Positions 1 through 12,223 of a stretch of DNA of 64,000 nucleotides are shown here, one piece after another. The position numbers were made by a program, and so were the translations under genes. The notes beneath the pieces are model-generated. The model saw only the letters and a list, made by a program, of their open reading frames with translations, was not told the DNA's origin and ran no database searches. The first letter of the stretch is position 1, and each line of letters opens with the position of its first letter. This DNA is from Cylicocyclus nassatus (taxonomy: Eukaryota; Nematoda; Chromadorea; Rhabditida; Strongylidae), in NCBI GenBank assembly GCA_958299035.1, contig CATQJL010000223.1:46674162-46738161 (forward strand). The letters run 5' to 3'.

Positions 1-99
1 TTAAACAAGCATTTATATTGTTTCCGTGATCACAGGGTACTTCAAACAATGTAAAATTTAATGTTTAAAATGCCCATAACTCGCGACCCAGATCAGTTC

Positions 100-205
100 T
101 GCAGCTAAGAAAGTTTGTTTTGGAATCAGCATTTCAAGCTGCTTAAGATGGTACCCATCCCATGTCAAAAGGCCACTGCGACTTCTGACACTTCCCTTGT
201 TAGAT
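100..205 (-). repeat. Dispersed ~130-bp repeat, copy 1
   Basis: Minus-strand copy of a short interspersed family seen seven times in the window (also near 4940, 12465, 12815, 13015, 24630 and 24965). Shared landmarks are 'CTTGGTCGAAGTGGCC', 'GATGTATACTATCTTA' and 'AACGCTGATTCCAAATCT', all degenerate here. No coding potential. It may be a SINE or an internal part of a larger element; termini are not defined. Confidence 0.6.
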
Positions 206-232
206 CGACAGGAAGGAGCGCATCACCAGTGC

Positions 233-386
233 TACAATACCGCTCACAGAATGTGCAAAATTTCCATGAATGTCGCAGAATTCCAGGAATTCCGCGAAGG
301 TTCGCGAAATTTCGGGAACCTTCGCGGAATTCCTGGAATTCTGCGACATTCACGGAAATTTTGCACATTCTGTGAGCGGTATTGTA
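233..386. repeat. 154-bp near-perfect palindrome
   Basis: The two halves are inverted copies with only a few mismatches: the left end reads TACAATACCGCTCACAGA and the right end is its reverse complement. The centre lies in the GGTTCGCGAAATTTCGGGAACC area near position 309. It would form a stem of about 70 bp. It looks like a small fold-back MITE. The short open frames across it on both strands mirror each other and are not genes. Confidence 0.8.
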
Positions 387-811
387 TTCATTACTGTAGG
401 ATTGCGTCAAAAAGTTCAAAAAGGGTTATGAGCCATCAAGGACCTATTTCGCCTCAGAAAGCAAACCGAACAAACAGAAAACTTTCATAAGATCAACTCA
501 AGCCGCTAAAACCTAATGTGAATTCGCACATTACCGCAGTGCTTCCTTCATAAGTTATGCCAGGTAGACCGCAATAGCTGTTTTTACAAAACCCCCTGAA
601 ATCGTGATTACATCATCATAAAGGTTTGCAACCTCGTAAAAAGTTGATTGATAAAATCAGCGAGCTTGAATAGTACACCACTTTTCAGACTTTTTGGAAA
701 CTTTTTTAGAAACATGGTAAATCCGTAATGACTCTATAAGTTGAAAGTTCCTACCGTAGTCATACAAAAGAGAACAGCGATCCGTGATCAGCTTTATACT
801 GTGAATCTAAA
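387..811. other. No recognised feature
   Basis: Apparently unique AT-rich sequence. The part nearest 811 may be the decayed upstream portion of the LINE that follows, but no open frame supports this. Confidence 0.4.
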
Positions 812-1498
812 TTGAAGCCAGCTCTACATCCACGACCGTGCACTTATTACATAGGAGGTCAAAAGATTCGAGTGACAAACTCCATAAAAGACCTTGGCAT
901 TACCTATTCTGACAACCTCAATTTTGACGACTATATAAATGAAATTACAAGAAATGCCCATGCTCGATGTAACTACATATTACGTGCCTTTAGAACGACG
1001 AAAATCCAAACTCTCTTCAAGCTTTTTGTCATTTACGTCCGTCCAATGCTAGAATACTGTACACCTTTGTGGTCTCCAACTAAGAGAAATGCAATTGACG
1101 CCTTAGAAAGAGTGCAGAAGTCATTCACTGCACGAATATTTGCAAGAGCTGGGCATTTCCATGTGTCATACAAATCAAGACTTTCTATACTTACCACTAC
1201 CTCTTTGAGACTCAGAAAAACAATTTATGATCAAAATCTCGTCTACAAGATTATGACTAAAAGAATCTATCTCACGATGCACGATTTTTTCGTATTATCC
1301 AACTTTAATGCTATAACTAGAGGACATGACTTCAGGTTTATCATAGGAAAGGTGCAAACACAGCAATTTCATGACTCTTTTCCGATACGCATAATCAACA
1401 CATGGAACAAGCTTCCAGTAACGGCGATTAAAGCTTCATCGACATTTGTGTTTAACAGAGAAGTTCAAAAAACCTTGAAATCTAAAGGATTCTTCTAA
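812..1498 (+). pseudogene. 5'-truncated non-LTR retrotransposon, reverse transcriptase C-terminal part
   Basis: An open frame of 228 codons matches the C-terminal region downstream of the catalytic core in CR1/jockey-type LINE reverse transcriptases. Typical features are a 'DLGITYS' stretch (about residue 28), 'VIYVRPMLEYCTPLW' (about residues 82-96), 'ALERVQKSFTARIFAR' just after, and 'RIINTWNKLP' near the end. Fingers, palm (with the catalytic YADD-type motif) and endonuclease are absent, so this is a 5'-truncated copy, the usual result of incomplete target-primed reverse transcription. The remaining frame is intact over its whole length, suggesting a fairly young insertion. The exact clade is uncertain. 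Confidence 0.85.
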
Positions 1499-1930
1499 CA
1501 ACATTTTTTTACAGAACGGAGTAAAAAACGCTTTATTGGATCACTATTACTGATCTTCGACCAGCTATTTCAAAACGCCAAAATTACCATTCAGCACCTC
1601 TGTACCTTTTTTTATCTTCTATGTATTCTTCTCCTCTGTGTATTTTTATTGATAGTTTATGTCTTTTTTTGCACAAAAAATTTTGTTTATGGCGAATCAT
1701 TTTCCTTATTGTCCTGATCCTGCTGCTTATTTGAAAAGAGATTCTTTTTTGAGGGCTAAGTCAGCTAGCTTTTGCCCGCAAGCTCGCTGGCATTTAAACA
1801 ATGGGATGCACATTACTTTTCAAAAGGCAGCAAGATTTTTTTATGTCGATTGTTTGAGTCCAAACTGTACTTATGTTGTGTGATCTTTTTTGGAATCGAC
1901 TGTTTACGTAAATAAATAAATAAATAAAAT
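1499..1930 (+). mobile_element. LINE 3' untranslated region with tandem AAATA-type tail
   Basis: This AT-rich stretch follows the LINE stop codon and ends at about 1904-1929 in a short run of ATAAATAA-like units. Short tandem repeats instead of poly(A) are common at the 3' end of CR1 and RTE elements, so the tail probably marks the end of the insertion. It abuts the next MITE directly. Confidence 0.6.
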
Positions 1931-2112
1931 GGTATTGTCGATTCGTTGACCGCACGGACCGCTTGAACGCTGCTTCCCACGCGCAGCGCGGCTGAATTGT
2001 CGCGAGAGCACCACTTGTTCAATGGCGGATTTGTACTGGGACAAGCGTTTTACCTCGCGGCGCGTACTCCGCAGTGATGTCCAGTCCGTGCGGTCAACGA
2101 ATCAACTATACC
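1931..2112. mobile_element. MITE with ~29-bp terminal inverted repeats (GGTAT...ATACC)
   Basis: The ends are inverted: GGTATTGTCGATTCGTTGAC at the left, and the reverse complement, slightly changed, at the right (GTCAACGAATCAACTATACC). The interior is GC-rich and non-coding. A related copy lies at 20845-21025. The superfamily cannot be assigned because no clear target-site duplication is visible. Confidence 0.75.
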
Positions 2113-2746
2113 TGAAAATGGGCAAAAGGCTCCTTAGGAAAGGAGATATCAACGGTCAAACAGTGTATACATACTTTACAGGGATTGTCTACAGGGATTT
2201 CGTTTCTGAAAAATTAAGAAAGTCACCTTATACCGAGCTTTGAAGTGGAGAAGTTTGGTAAGGCCTCAGTCATATTTTGCTCGATTCCGTTGTTGCGCAA
2301 CTCTGCGCTGCTACGATTCCTTTTGGAGACACATGCTGTGTGATGAAAAGCTATTTGCATCCAGTCACAGAACCTAGCGCTCATCCAATAAAATGCGTTC
2401 ACGGCAGATTTGTGGACATCGGGCGAACTGTCTGAACAAATTTCATCACGAGCATCTATACCGAACTGTAGACGACATGCAGTGCGCGTATAAAGCTGAT
2501 TTGGGCCCATCCGTTGGAATCATCTGCTGGTCAGCTTTATGGGGAAGGTTGCGTCAACCTTTAAAAACGCATGCCAATACAAATCAACCACAAGTTCAGA
2601 AACGCTTTCACTGCTTGAGCGAAGTTGCTAGATTGCTTGCTGAGGATAGAAATACACTGTTCAAAACACCAAAACTGCGACGATTACACAAAGGCCTACA
2701 ACAAAGGCTCTGATTTAACGATGGTCCAACAGTCAGCGATTCATAA
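2113..2746. other. No recognised feature
   Basis: No coding region, RNA gene or clear repeat terminus is visible. Short open frames exist on both strands but lack recognisable protein similarity and overlap each other. Confidence 0.4.
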
Positions 2747-3287
2747 TCTATATATTTATAAAACTCAATGTCTGTGAGGATGTTCGTTTAGTTGTTCGTT
2801 CGTTATAGAAACGCCCGTCAATAAACCGATTGAGCTAGAACTTTGTACACATATATTTTCGACCCTGGAGGTGGTTTAGCGCTACTTTTTGCGGCGATTC
2901 GCTAAGCCATTCTATTGCTTTATTGATTTTGGACATAAAAATGAACTCTCGACATGCGTTAACAAGCCATTTCCATGATTTCGCGTAAACAGCGGTAGAG
3001 TTCATTCTATTTTCACGGTAAAAAGAATGCGGTAATTCAAGGCGAGCCTACGGCGGGTGAGTTACTTTGACTCAGTAATCCCTTATAGCGCATCATAATG
3101 ACTAGGTGGGAAACGAGGGGGGAGGGGGAGGAGGGGGACTGGAGCAAGCACATTGGAGGAGGCGAGAAAGTTGGAGTTGACGAGCGAGGACGACACGCTC
3201 TTCTCCTCATGCTTCATGATGAGGAAAGATACCGTCCAGAACCGGCTCCGAAGCCGCGAACCGGGCGAGACCGGGAAAACCAGCTAG
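2747..3287 (+). mobile_element. Non-autonomous Helitron-like element (TC...CTAG)
   Basis: It starts TCTATATATTTATAAAACTC directly after a host A and ends CAGCTAG directly before a host T. Just inside the 3' end lies a GC-rich stem region (CCGGGCGAGACCGG). The A|TC...CTRR|T arrangement with a subterminal hairpin is diagnostic of Helitrons. There is no Rep/helicase, so it is non-autonomous. Related copies in this window: 23825-24263 and 42331-43354; a second related family is at 46814, 62402 and 63901. Confidence 0.75.
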
Positions 3288-4443
3288 TAAGTTATATGAT
3301 TGTACGAAACGGTACGAATTATATGCATGGGTGTGCGCAACGTTCCATTAATGTACTCATTGACGTATACAAAAACAATAGGCGTCGAATCATTTAGCGA
3401 TAGAATCATTGGGTTCTTCCTAACAATAACCTAGTAAGTAGTAGTAATCAGTACAAATTGACAACACTAATCGACCATGTTGTACTTGCTTATATCTAAC
3501 ATGTTGGGTCATATGTATTTACCAAACTCACCAACCGAATGATCAGTAATGCTCATTTTTGTTAGAAGCTACAATTAGCGGCGCACTTGAAATGGTAAGT
3601 CTGTCCAGGAAGTACGAAGCGACAAAAACGATAACTTCCAATACGACTATCGCTCATAAACGAAAGAACTTTATTTTGAGCTAAGCTAAGATTTCGCAAA
3701 CAAGATTATCTTTGTGAAAAGTTTGTTTTGTTTTATCTGAATTAGTTGAGATTTCGAATTCGCTCTGTCGCTGTTGTTATAGTCGCTGTTGTCACGATAG
3801 ATTTCCTCTGAAATCAACTCCACCAAGAATTCCCTTCCCTCAGCGCCAAGCTCTTTTCACTAACCCTTTAAGCGGGGCTCTCTTTCTCGGGGCCGTCTCA
3901 CCTACCTCTGCAGCTCTATCGCGATCGTGCCCTCTAAGTACCGCTTTGCCCACGCTTGTAATGGGAAAGTAATTAGAGAGCACGCTCACGAAAGAGGTGC
4001 AAGGTCCCAACGGCCTCCCTCTCCAACCGCAAATCATGTTAGATCAGAGGGTAGTTCTAGAGCATTTTTTATAGTCTGTGAACGGGGAAGGTAAAGCTCA
4101 TCACAATCTCGGGATCAAAATGCGGTGAATCGAAGTGGAATTGTCTAGGTTAGTCATTGAGTGGGGAAGACCTCTCTCAGTGCAATAACTATGCTGGAAA
4201 CCAAAACAGCTACTTCAAACCTCAGGGGCAATAACCGGGTTGTATCGGTTCATAGGAAACTCAGTCGACACATTTTTCCTATGTGAAGAGAGCACGTTGT
4301 ATATCCATAATACCAACTGTCTGTCCCGATTTTGTGGCAAGTTTCAAATTACCCTACAAAAAATCAAAAACTAAGTGGACTGAACGTGTAATACCCTAAT
4401 GAACAGCAAGACGCTGTGAATTTTCGAAATTTGGGGCAAAGGA
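3288..4443. other. No recognised feature
   Basis: Mixed-composition DNA with no supported exon, RNA or transposon terminus. Confidence 0.4.
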
Positions 4444-4472
4444 ACTTTCGTGCCAACCTAGCATATATCAGC
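4444..4472 (-). mobile_element. Isolated mariner-type terminal repeat
   Basis: The stretch GAACTTTCGTGCCAACCTA equals one terminal repeat of the mariner-like fold-back at 50451-51304. The partner end was not found, so this is probably a truncated or decayed copy. A poly-G run follows at about 4494. Confidence 0.55.
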
Positions 4473-4755
4473 GCGGTCTCAGAGGTTGTGTTCGGGGGGG
4501 GGGGGACAGAATTTTTATCGACTGAACGTGTGTGACATTAACCACGCAATTCCTATATCTTTTTGGATGCTTCTTAGAATTCTCGCGAACCCATAGCCCG
4601 GAATTCCAGAAGACGATGTGGCGGCAGCTCGAAAATTTTTTTGAAAGCCAATCCAAATATTTCATTTTCATCATTTGCAAGTATAAATCAGTCACTTACC
4701 ATTTTTGTATATAACTTCCAAAAAATGTGTGACCCATTGTTGAGGAGGTGGAAAG

Positions 4756-4780
4756 CCCCCCCCCCTTCCAGGGGGGGGGG
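4756..4780. repeat. C10/G10 homopolymer pair
   Basis: A run of ten C, five other bases, then ten G. It forms a perfect hairpin and could adopt G-quadruplex-like structures. It may also be a difficult-to-assemble site. Confidence 0.8.
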
Positions 4781-4799
4781 TCAGCACTCTATAAGTATA

Positions 4800-4915
4800 C
4801 ATGTATACATATACAATGCGTTCAACGGGGACAGTGCCGCGTAGTGCAGTCACACACCTGCGCGCGGAAGCTACCTTGGGCTGCAGCGTGCAGGGACCAT
4901 GCCGCGGAAAGCGGG
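4800..4915 (+). repeat. Dispersed repeat, partner of 5938-6052
   Basis: It shares CGCGTAGTGCAGT and CAGCGTGCAGGGACCATGC with the inverse-oriented copy at 5938-6052. The two copies are about 1.0 kb apart in opposite orientation, so they could be the arms of one fold-back element or two insertions. Non-coding. Confidence 0.65.
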
Positions 4916-4939
4916 GTTGTTTTAGCTACTCTTCCTGCT

Positions 4940-5065
4940 TCTTTCTTACAAGGAAAGGATACTTGGTCACCGTGGCCATTTGGAATGCGATGTATACTTT
5001 GAGATGCACCTCGAAACGCTGATTCCAAATCTGTGTTCGACATCTGCGAAGCGATCTTCTAAAGA
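4940..5065 (+). repeat. Dispersed ~130-bp repeat, copy 2
   Basis: Plus-strand copy of the family described at 100-205, with GATACTTGGTCACC, GCGATGTATACTTTGAG and AACGCTGATTCCAAATCT. Confidence 0.65.
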
Positions 5066-8000
5066 AAGTTATGAACTTTTCTTCGTAGAAGATTTGCGTA
5101 CTTTTGTGTAGATAAAATCACCAAATTTGTTCTAAGTTACCATTTGAGGCTATTTGAGAAAATCTTAAAAGGAATACTGTTGTATTATGATTATCTAAAT
5201 CATATTCAGCATTTGAAAAGGAAAGAAAATTTCTTATTGATGATTTTGACCCTCCGCAGTAACGCAGTTTATATATGGAAAAATAATCATAACTCCATTC
5301 AGATTATCGTTTCGCAGATATGGAAGACAGTATCCGAACCAGCATTAAAAGGCGCATTTTTTGATATACAAATCATTATGAATGGCCGCAGTGACCATGT
5401 ATCCTTCTTTTGTTAGCTTATTCGCTGTCCTGCTTTCAAATTTCTGAGCTTTTACTGTCTGAAACTCTACTTTGATACTTCCTGAGAACGGAGAACCAAG
5501 TGGAGGTTTGAGGTCTAAAAGAAGATGTAGTCGAAATCATTTCGTTTGAGAATTCTGAGAACGACTGGTGCTCTTCCTTACAGCTAAAGATGAATATGTG
5601 AAGGGTAATGGTATATGGTACAGGTTGAAAGAACAGTTTTGGTTTGTTCATTAGCGAGTTGGCGCTGTTCACTCAAACCTAAACGATATATGATTATGTC
5701 CGCTGTGACACGAGCCGATTAATGAATCATGACATCCGGAACGGCCGTCCGAAAAACGTCCGGATGAAATGAAAGATGCCGTGAGGAAAAGCGCTCAAAG
5801 ATTTGATACCTCGTTCCTATGCTGCAAAAGAATCATATCCGGATAAAGACAGATCGCATGTGAACACAGAAGCTTGAAAAATGGCAATCCGCTGTTACGA
5901 AGAAATAAAAGCACGAATTACAGTGATAAAAACAAGGCCCGCGACGTTGCGCAGCATGGTCCCTGCACGCTGCGAGTATGATATCGCTAGCGCGTAATTG
6001 TGTTACTGCACTACGCGGCGCTGGCCTCGTTAAATGCATTGTATATAGATTTGTAGATCTACAATGGAGAGATGCCACCAAACTTGCATGAATTGAGACC
6101 GCTTTTGAATAGAGCTCTGTCATCTTTGCTGTCAGAGGTGAGTTTAATTTTTCGTAATGCAAATGTGATAATTGCATCTGAGTGAGGTAAAACCATTTTC
6201 TTCCTTGTCACTTACTGTCAAGCTGGTGTCGCTGGCACTGGGTTGCTGAAAGAGACTTTGAAGAACTCTTGGAACGGTAAATTTGCAGTAGATGCCATAA
6301 AACCTTGGTTTGAGGTTGATTGTGGGGAACCAAATGGAGATTACATGCGCATCTCCATTAGATAGCTATAGACAAGGCAGCTAAGCCTGCGGCGCAGCAA
6401 CATGGAGAATTCTAAGCATAATCTGAAGAGGAGGAAGATGGAAGTCTCGTATTACAGTTAAGTAAAGTAAGGGACATTGGGATAGAACGGATAAAGTACG
6501 TTTGAAGGAGAGGCGCTCCTTCAGCTGCGATATGCTGGTGGTGGAACCCTACCTTTTTGACCTGGTGTAGGGCAAACATTGGCAATCAGATATAACCTGT
6601 AAAAACGCGACTAGCATCCGCTTTGCGACTGGTAGCTCTGCTGCTGTTTTTATACCAATAATGAAATATAAAAATGGCTCAACAGTGATCTTGCTAAAAT
6701 TTTATAATTTAAGCACTATCCAAAATATAACAGACTATTAGAAGAGAAAGAAATTGCATTAAAAACAGCTTAAAACATACGCAACTCATTCGCAGCTGGG
6801 AAAAGTACAGTCTTTCGCTCCGCCACCAAGATTTTTGTGAGTAATGTAAAGTACGTAATAACCTTGTTTACACGCGAACTTCGTTCCAATGTATAAAGAC
6901 ATTCCGAAAGTTCTCTCCGTTTTTTCTATCGTGAAAATACCTAAATCAAAGATGAGCATAAATCCAAAGACTATTCGACGCAGTTTTTCTCTCTCTCCAA
7001 CAACTGTGTTTCTAAAGCATTTGATTCAGCGGTCAAAAAAGTAATCGCCAAAATTTCGAACTCATGGTTCTTGCCACACCCAAATTTGGCGATGTTCAAA
7101 TCCTAAGTCTTTATTTTTACAAAGTCGTGCGGTACATGAAATTATCAAACAGTGGCAAATCTTCGAATCTAGGTGTTTCAAAACACGACTATCATTAAAC
7201 ACCGATTTTACAAGCCAGAACATGCTGCTTCGAAATATCAAATTTTGCGTTTTACGGGTAGCCATAGGCGCGTTAATAAAGTTACAATCAAGACCATTTC
7301 ATCCTCGAAGGTTCCACACATTTGGAAGATGAAACGCTTAGAAGAAATGAAGCTGCATCGAACAGTATCCGACTTGCATGTCGGTTAATGTTCTGTGAGA
7401 TTTCGCTGAACCATGTCAGAAATTTGTTAACGACAGAAAAATCATTTTGGTAATTGCAGAAAGCCAGCTATTGGGCCAAAAGAGTCGTACAATAGCTTTT
7501 TTCTCTATTCAGCTGTTATCGAAACTTTTCTAAAATTACAAAATAAATTAAGAAATCACCAAACTTGGGTATGACACATTATAAAAACTATGGTTTAACA
7601 TTTCTATATATATCTTAGTAAGTACAAAAGCAAATAATCCCAAAACATTACTGCTGGAAAAACGAAGAAAAAACAGTCTTGTAATCGTTTGAAACCATCG
7701 TTTCACGTGTTCTTATGGTGAGTCGAAAAAACGGAGGATTTTTCGGAGCGACCTAATATATTGGGTCGGTCCGAAAGTTCGTGAAGTTATTCAGACCATG
7801 CTTGAATAGCTTAAAATGATGAATGAACGCTCTAAACAATGCTCTATGCAGGACTTCTCTCTGTTTTTTCTAATTACGTTTTTGTTCAGAGTCCTTTGAT
7901 GGCCGGCCAAGTGAAAGGCAGAATCTCCAACCTATGGTTTTTACCCGTCCTGAGTTTGGGTCTTTTAGAACTCCTTAAAACTATTAACTTTTACAGTAGC

Positions 8001-8686
8001 TTTGAAAACGTTGCATAGAATATACAAAAATATACAATACATTTTCCTGGCATCTCTAGCTGGCTTCTCAAAATTTTTGGATATATTTTTCTGATGCTAT
8101 CAAATTCCATATTTGACATCCCAATCCTCACAAAACAATAAACTGCGACAACCAGGGTATGATGCAGCTTTTTCTCCTCTTTCTGATAACTCCTTTCCTT
8201 TCTGATCTGTATAATGTTTGAGGACAAGATCACTGAGTTCTTGTTCTCAGATTGTCCCAGGATTTGAACAGAAAATTCGGAATCCTGTTTTTTTCGAACC
8301 GCTAAACCTCAATTGCTTGTTAAAATAAGCACTAAGTAATAAGCTGTTTTTGGAAGGCTCAAATTCCGAAGATTTATCGGTGTTTGAAGCAGTTGTGTAT
8401 TTCACGACGCAAAAGTAAAGGCTTTTGTGAAATCATTGTAAGAGATAACGAAAGTTTAGAAGAGACCAAAATAGTTCTTGTTTGCCTTTGTTCATTCTCT
8501 CCAAATGTTATCAAAACTAATCCAAAAGTGAAAATGGAAATTCTAAAAAACAGCCGAAATGATGGGTAAAAATAGGTATGTTGAAATTTCTGAGATTACT
8601 TGAGCTGACATCAAAGAATTCTGAATAAAAACATAACGGTTAGAAAGAATAAGAAATTCTGCATCGACAATGTTTAGTGCGTTTGC
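5066..8686. other. Largely featureless AT-rich DNA
   Basis: The only structures seen are the inverse repeat copy at 5938-6052 and a mariner-end-like stretch near 7765-7795 (TTGGGTCGGTCCGAAAGTTC). No exon with splice sites and coding similarity could be supported. Confidence 0.4.
5938..6052 (-). repeat. Dispersed repeat, inverted partner of 4800-4915
   Basis: Its reverse complement aligns with 4800-4915 across roughly 110 bp with substitutions, including the shared 'GCAGCGTGCAGGGACCATG' block. Confidence 0.65.
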
Positions 8687-9433
8687 AGGGCCCGGCACAG
8701 ATCGCCTGGAAGCAGCTGGACTTCGTTTTTGAAGCAAACAGGGAAGGGGACATCGTTTTTGACGAGTCGGAACCGAGCACCAAGAATAACCGCCATTTAG
8801 TCGAATACAAGCTTTTCGGACAGGTTATCACACGATTGACATGCTTTATCGTGCATGGCGAAAAGTGCGCGCGATTTGAAAGCAGGGCTTAAATAAACAA
8901 ATTGCTTGTTTACAGCGTACACAGAAGCATATGATACCAAAATTGAACTGTATGTACAGAAAATTATTTGCGGAAGTATTATGTAAGAAGATTTGGAAAT
9001 TTATGTGAAGTAATACCTTTTCCAAAATTAGATCGTCTCCAGACGGCCACCAGACGATCTGAGATCGTCTGGAGCATATATTTTCGTCACTTCACATAAG
9101 TTTCGGATCTTTTTGGCATGGACGGATTCTCCGGTCAGAAATCTGTGCCTGAGCATGAAGACATTTTCATATCAATGCCTTTCCTTTGTTTTTTTTCATT
9201 TCTTCTCGCTATGTTAAATATCGCGCTCTAATGCCAAAGTCTTGTGCATGTGTAGTATTCAGCTCCAATTTGGATTTTCACTCTTATCTTACGTCTTTTC
9301 TTTCAAGCCAGTAAATCCTTCTTGTTTTCATCTTCTCCTAAGCAGGTAGGTCAAAGGGGACTTCGTAAAACTTCCGAAAGTCAGGGGAGACTTCGTTTTC
9401 AAAAACCCTAGAAACGACTCGTGCCGGGCCCTG
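8687..9433. mobile_element. TIR element with AGGGCCCGGCAC ends
   Basis: The left end reads AGGGCCCGGCACAGATCGCC and the right end is the inverted counterpart (CGACTCGTGCCGGGCCCT). Short internal motifs are also mirrored (GGACTTCGTTTTTGAA at the left, GACTTCGTTTTCAAA-type at the right). A smaller MITE (8986-9113) is nested inside. An open frame at 8689-8892 lies in the left arm and is probably not a host exon. Confidence 0.5.
8986..9113. mobile_element. Short MITE with TIRs containing TTATGTGAAGT
   Basis: Inverted ends (AAGATTTGGAAATTTATGTG at the left, CACATAAGTTTCGGATCTT at the right) enclose a second inverted core (AGACGATCTGAGATCGTCT). A similar element with ACTTATGTGAAG / TCACATAAGT arms lies at 18778-18905. 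Non-coding. Confidence 0.65.
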
Positions 9434-10265
9434 TGCGTTTGTCTATCTTCATTCTAAGTGGTTTAAGCATGGGTCTGAAAAACGGCACGAACTTTTGACC
9501 GATTCAATATAGCAGTGTACTTAATATACCTTTGGTTCGCAAAGGTCAGCACTGTTCGGTAGTAAGGTTAAGGGCCGGCTATGTAGAATAAACCCTCTGC
9601 ACAAATCCAGGATATTCATGGCCAGCTTTAGAAAAACACTTCCCACCTTTGGGCCAAGTTCAAGCGCAATCTGTGGTTTTGACAATAGGTCGTTATCGAG
9701 CTACATAACTATATGATCGATCAGAATAGAACTTGTTAAATAGATACGAAAGCAAAATCGCGGAGAGACAACGCATGCTGGTAAAATTGAACTAATTTTC
9801 AAATCCTAGACAAGACAACAGCCGTAAAATCTAACACCTTTATAAAAAAATCTCAAAAGGAAGTTTAATCTCAGCGATATGGCGTCGTTAGTTTGAAATT
9901 AGCGACGGGATTTCGCTGAGATTCGATCAAATCGCGCGAGGATTTCGACAGGGGAAGCATGCCCTAGAAAAGAATGGCAGGCTGAGGTCGCATCGGAAAC
10001 TTATCACGACCGAAGTGCAAGATGATATTACGCAATGGAATGGTAACGTTGCGTTTTGGGAGAATCGCGAGACGAGATCGCGTGATGTATGCCCCCTTCA
10101 CGCACTTGTCTCGCAAATCATTGGTCTATGCAGCGAGAAAGTCCTGATTGAAAATGAGCCGAACTCGCTAACAGGGCCTTACATGTTGCACGGTATATTG
10201 AATCATTTTTCACTAAAGTTTCAAACCAACTCCACAGACTGACAGATTATCTGTTCATTATAAGT
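9434..10265. other. Repeat debris, no gene
   Basis: The part 9890-10110 shares blocks with two other TIR elements in the window (15039-15252 and 30172-30772): TTTTGGGAGAATCGCGAGA and ATCGCGTGATGTATGCC. It is probably one arm of a decayed copy. Confidence 0.45.
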
Positions 10266-11945
10266 CACCAGTGCGTCACCTCTGCTTCGCAGAGGCTCGC
10301 ACTGGCCCAACTTTCTGTATGACTAACCCATTCCCGCATAATAATGACATTGAAACACCAAGCCATGCAGGCTATCGTGAATGATTTTCAAACAACTACT
10401 CATTCCTTGAGCTTTCATGTGTAAGATAAGTATTTTTCCATGGATGAACTTTTCCGAGAAGAACTAATGCGAATTTGAATTGGGTTTCAAATTTTATATG
10501 GCCTGATAGTCGCCATAACGACAATAATCACCGTGGGCTACATTTCTGTGCACAAATCTTCTCAAACGATCAGTTAAAATCTTGACAAATTAAACATTTT
10601 TTCGTAAACTATTCAACTTCAGTTCAATTGTTTGGGTTAATGCCCATGGCTTGCACATTGGTTTGTCAAACAAATCCATGAATTCGCAAAAAGTGTACCG
10701 GCCCAATTTTGCTGGTCAGAAGCCAAGTGGATCCGTTTGACGCGCAGTTTTCAACGGATCTGCTCATGCTTTTGCATGGTGGGCTTTCATGCAGGTAGCG
10801 TGCGCTATGCAAAATTTGGGCTTAGGACCAAGATCAAGCGTGTGGTGCGGCACGCCATACCTGGGGGGTCGTATTGAGGAGTCAAAAGGGGAGGGGGTCG
10901 TAGTTGGGTAATCTGATAATAGTGATAACATGATATTCGTACCATATCCATAATCAGCATGTCAATTAACCCCTGTAGACAAAGTGTGAGCGAATTCTGA
11001 AGATTCAAGATACTAGGCTACCTATGTAAATGAAATGGTCAAATTCCAACATGGTTAACTTTGATTCAAAGGTGAATTAGCTATCCGTCTTTGCATTCAA
11101 GACAAAGCACTAATCCTTATTTGTCCACCTCAGGAATCCCGCTTCAGAAGACCTGCAAACTGTGGAGTTAGAAGCAACCAAAATCGCTTTGGAAATCAAA
11201 CCATTTTTCGCTTTGGATCGCTGTGCTTTCACCAAATATTACTTAGAAGTAAGAAGACGAATCAGGCTTCAACAGTCCTTTGGAATCTAGAAGGTTCAGG
11301 CTATCGATTCATATAAATACTGTCCGCTAAAAATGTTTTTTTTTTGATATAGTTAATGGGGTGCGGCACACCCCCTTAACTTGCCTTCAAAATCCAGGAA
11401 GCGCTCCATTGCTGGTTTGAGTATTGAGCACATAGCTTCTTCTTGCTACGTTGGAAATATGGAGCCGAACGCCCCACCCATAAGAAAATTATGGCCCTTT
11501 CAATATGCCCATTCAGATCAAAATCAGCCGTCAAATTACGTGTGATTGTAAAGAGCAGTCACAGAAAATCGGGCGTACAGCTCTCAGAAATCTGAAAACT
11601 CTTTGGAAAAAGATGTGTCTTCCAGAATGTCACACTTTGAGATCCAGAGGTTAAGAGGAGGAAGAAGGGGTCGTTTGAGGGCTTTCATGGGAGTGGGAAG
11701 GGGGTTTCGAAAGACTTGTGCCTGACCTCTTTGTCAACTCTGGTAATGCTATCTTAGGTATATAGTTCCGGGTGGGGTCTTATTAAGTCAGCAATCAGGG
11801 GGGGGGTCGTAACCAGCAATCGTGTGCCACACCCCTTGCTTGACCCTGTTTAGGACATTGGCTGGAACACGCTCTACGAATTTCGTAACGGACAGATAGA
11901 CACACACACAAAAAAAAAAACGTAAGCACCCTTAGCCCGTTATTA
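10266..11945 (-). mobile_element. Helitron-like family 1 copy carrying a ~1-kb insertion
   Basis: On the minus strand the 3' hairpin end (CCTCTGCGAAGCAGAGG, then GACGCACTGG) lies at 10266-10305. The 5' part (ATAATAACGGGCTAAG, a T/G run, then CGAAATTCGTAGAGCG) lies at 11870-11945. Other family copies are about 700 bp; this one is about 1.7 kb because a segment at about 10850-11860, flanked by GTGCGGCACGCC- and GTGTGCCACACC-like stretches, has been inserted. Confidence 0.65.
11370..11750 (+). repeat. Dispersed repeat within the inserted segment
   Basis: The reverse complement of this stretch aligns with 21200-21640. Shared landmarks are the GAGGAGGAAGAAG block, the AGCTTCTT block and GGAAATATGGAGC. 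Non-coding; part of an uncharacterised element. Confidence 0.55.
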
Positions 11946-12223
11946 TAAGTCATGATGATGCACATCGAAACTGTATGTTATGAATGATGGTAGCGATCAC
12001 TGCTTCTACTATAATTACAATGACGAAATCAGTGTCGACAACTTACTGCAGAATACTCTAAACTTAAGTGAGTTCCAGAGAAAAGTTCACAGATTTTTTG
12101 ACATTTAGAGTGCTCTGAAGTTTCATCTTTTTCTATACTGGCTTATCTGCTTATTTTCTATGATGGAAGAGCAACATGGTGATTAGCAAACTGTTTCGAC
12201 TTTCAAGCACTAACTCTTTACAG

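Noticed and set aside
4756..4780. Rho-independent terminator (C-run/G-run hairpin)
   Set aside because: The context is eukaryotic and there is no gene upstream; treated as a homopolymer pair.
8689..8892. Open frame after a good TTTGCAG acceptor (AWKQLDFVFEANREGDIVF) that looked like a host exon
   Set aside because: The frame begins exactly at the terminal repeat of the TIR element 8687-9433 and the donor is poor; more likely transposon sequence.
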